Assembly: GCA_913062575.1 (NCBI GenBank) | Contig: CAJXVT010000001.1 | Coordinates: forward strand, 1-64,000 | DNA from: an uncultured Flavobacteriaceae bacterium | GTDB lineage: Bacteria; Bacteroidota; Bacteroidia; Flavobacteriales; Flavobacteriaceae | Length of the DNA: 64,000 nt | Reading direction: 5' to 3' | Part shown: positions 63,554 to 64,000 of the stretch, piece after piece | Layout: every line of letters starts with the position of its first letter | Numbering within the stretch: position 1 is the stretch's first letter | Notes under the pieces: generated by a model | What the model saw: only the letters and a program-made list of their open reading frames with translations | The model's database searches: none | What the model was told of the DNA's origin: nothing | Translations under genes and position numbers: made by a program

Positions 63554-64000
63554 TTACTCAATAATTTCAACTTTCATAGGTACATCAACCACAGGCCATT
63601 CTTTAATATCTGTTTTTAAATTGGCTATCTTACGCATCGCTTCAAATCCAGAAATAACTTCTCCAAAAACAGTATGCTCATTGTTTAAATGATGGGCTCC
63701 ATTTTTACTTTGTACAATGTAAAATTCAAATGGACTTGAGAGTTTGTTTGGGTTGTTCTCCCAATGTCTTGCAGCTGCCAAAGCCCCGTATTTATGTTTT
63801 CTATGCGATCTAAATTCCGGTTTCATTAAATAGTTACCATATTTCTGACGTTGTCGCATGGTATAATCTTCATCAGAATTGCCTCCTTGAATTACAAAGT
63901 TCTTTGCAACTCTATAAAATACTGTAGTATCAAAATATTTAATTTTAGTTAGGAAAATAAAATTAGCTCTATGAATAGGAGTGTCGTTGTATAATCGTAA
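63554..64000 (-). CDS. Cyclophilin-type peptidyl-prolyl isomerase (5' end cut by window)
   Basis: The minus-strand frame is open to the end of the window, reading inward from base 64000: LYNDTPIHRANFIFLTKIKYF, then TTVFYRVAKNFVIQGGNSDE, an IVQ segment, NEHTVFGEVISGFEAMRKIA and an end at EIIE. These are the cyclophilin signatures (FHR-like FYRV, IQGG, HTVFGEV). The visible part is 149 residues and the start lies beyond the right end. The internal ATG at 63859 is not the start. Confidence 0.88.
   Translation of the reverse strand, partial: LRLYNDTPIHRANFIFLTKIKYFDTTVFYRVAKNFVIQGGNSDEDYTMRQRQKYGNYLMKPEFRSHRKHKYGALAAARHWENNPNKLSSPFEFYIVQSKNGAHHLNNEHTVFGEVISGFEAMRKIANLKTDIKEWPVVDVPMKVEIIE

Overview
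The window is about 64 kb of AT-rich chromosome from a member of the family Flavobacteriaceae (Bacteroidota). Three things point there. Many upstream regions carry the Bacteroidota -7 promoter box TAnnTTTG. Many secreted proteins are lipoproteins with short flavobacterial-type signal peptides. Several families are typical of the group: DUF6090, YHYH proteins, SCO1, BshC with a YfiT-type bacillithiol transferase, and a cyclophilin-FKBP fusion. Codon use is even and I see no phage, insertion sequence, CRISPR array, rRNA or tRNA. This looks like core and soft-core chromosome, not an island. Both ends cut genes: bshC at the left and a cyclophilin at the right.

Layout. 1-8.4 kb: bshC, a YtcJ-like amidohydrolase, rlmF, a secreted GH2 beta-galactosidase and a small lipoprotein. 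8.5-13 kb: a PLC-type phosphoesterase, then a lipoprotein-sulfatase pair. 13-24 kb: housekeeping genes (lpd, argS), a YkgJ protein, a sterol-desaturase-like hydroxylase, a serine hydrolase next to a NamZ-like muramidase, a LolC/E-type permease and a cystathionine beta-synthase. 24-32 kb: a small secreted protein, a compact sigma-54-like transcription unit, lipA, a small Cys protein-glycosyltransferase-sigma factor operon, a YHYH-MORN-SCO1 operon, murB and an aminotransferase. 32-43 kb: a retropepsin-PDZ protein, DUF1573, valS, a membrane protein, and a divergent cluster [lrp, FAD/Fe-S dehydrogenase, MFS] versus [DUF1338/HglS] that fits 2-oxoadipate to 2-oxoglutarate catabolism. 43-50 kb: small minus-strand operons, three of which share one promoter block (sigZ-phzF, hypothetical-VF530, GNAT-YkgJ), then TlpA, a membrane LuxR-type regulator and small secreted or membrane proteins. 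50-64 kb: an M14 carboxypeptidase, Pmp3, CsaA, Mpo1-like, a bacillithiol transferase, a TPR lipoprotein, a sulfatase, an M28 peptidase, DUF6090, the cyclophilin-FKBP fusion, prfC, a TlpA-beta-propeller pair and a cyclophilin.

The most interesting item is at 24560-24680 on the minus strand. A near-perfect sigma-54 promoter (TGGCACG-N4-TTGCA) is followed, at the expected start-point distance, by the ATG of a 19-codon ORF, and the ORF stop is followed immediately by a strong intrinsic terminator. This could be a leaderless micropeptide mRNA or a small RNA of about 90 nt. Other notable points are the inferred 2-oxoadipate/D-2-hydroxyglutarate cluster, a repeated terminator with compensated stem changes, and a promoter block shared by three neighbouring operons. 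All functional calls come from reading motifs; no database search was run.
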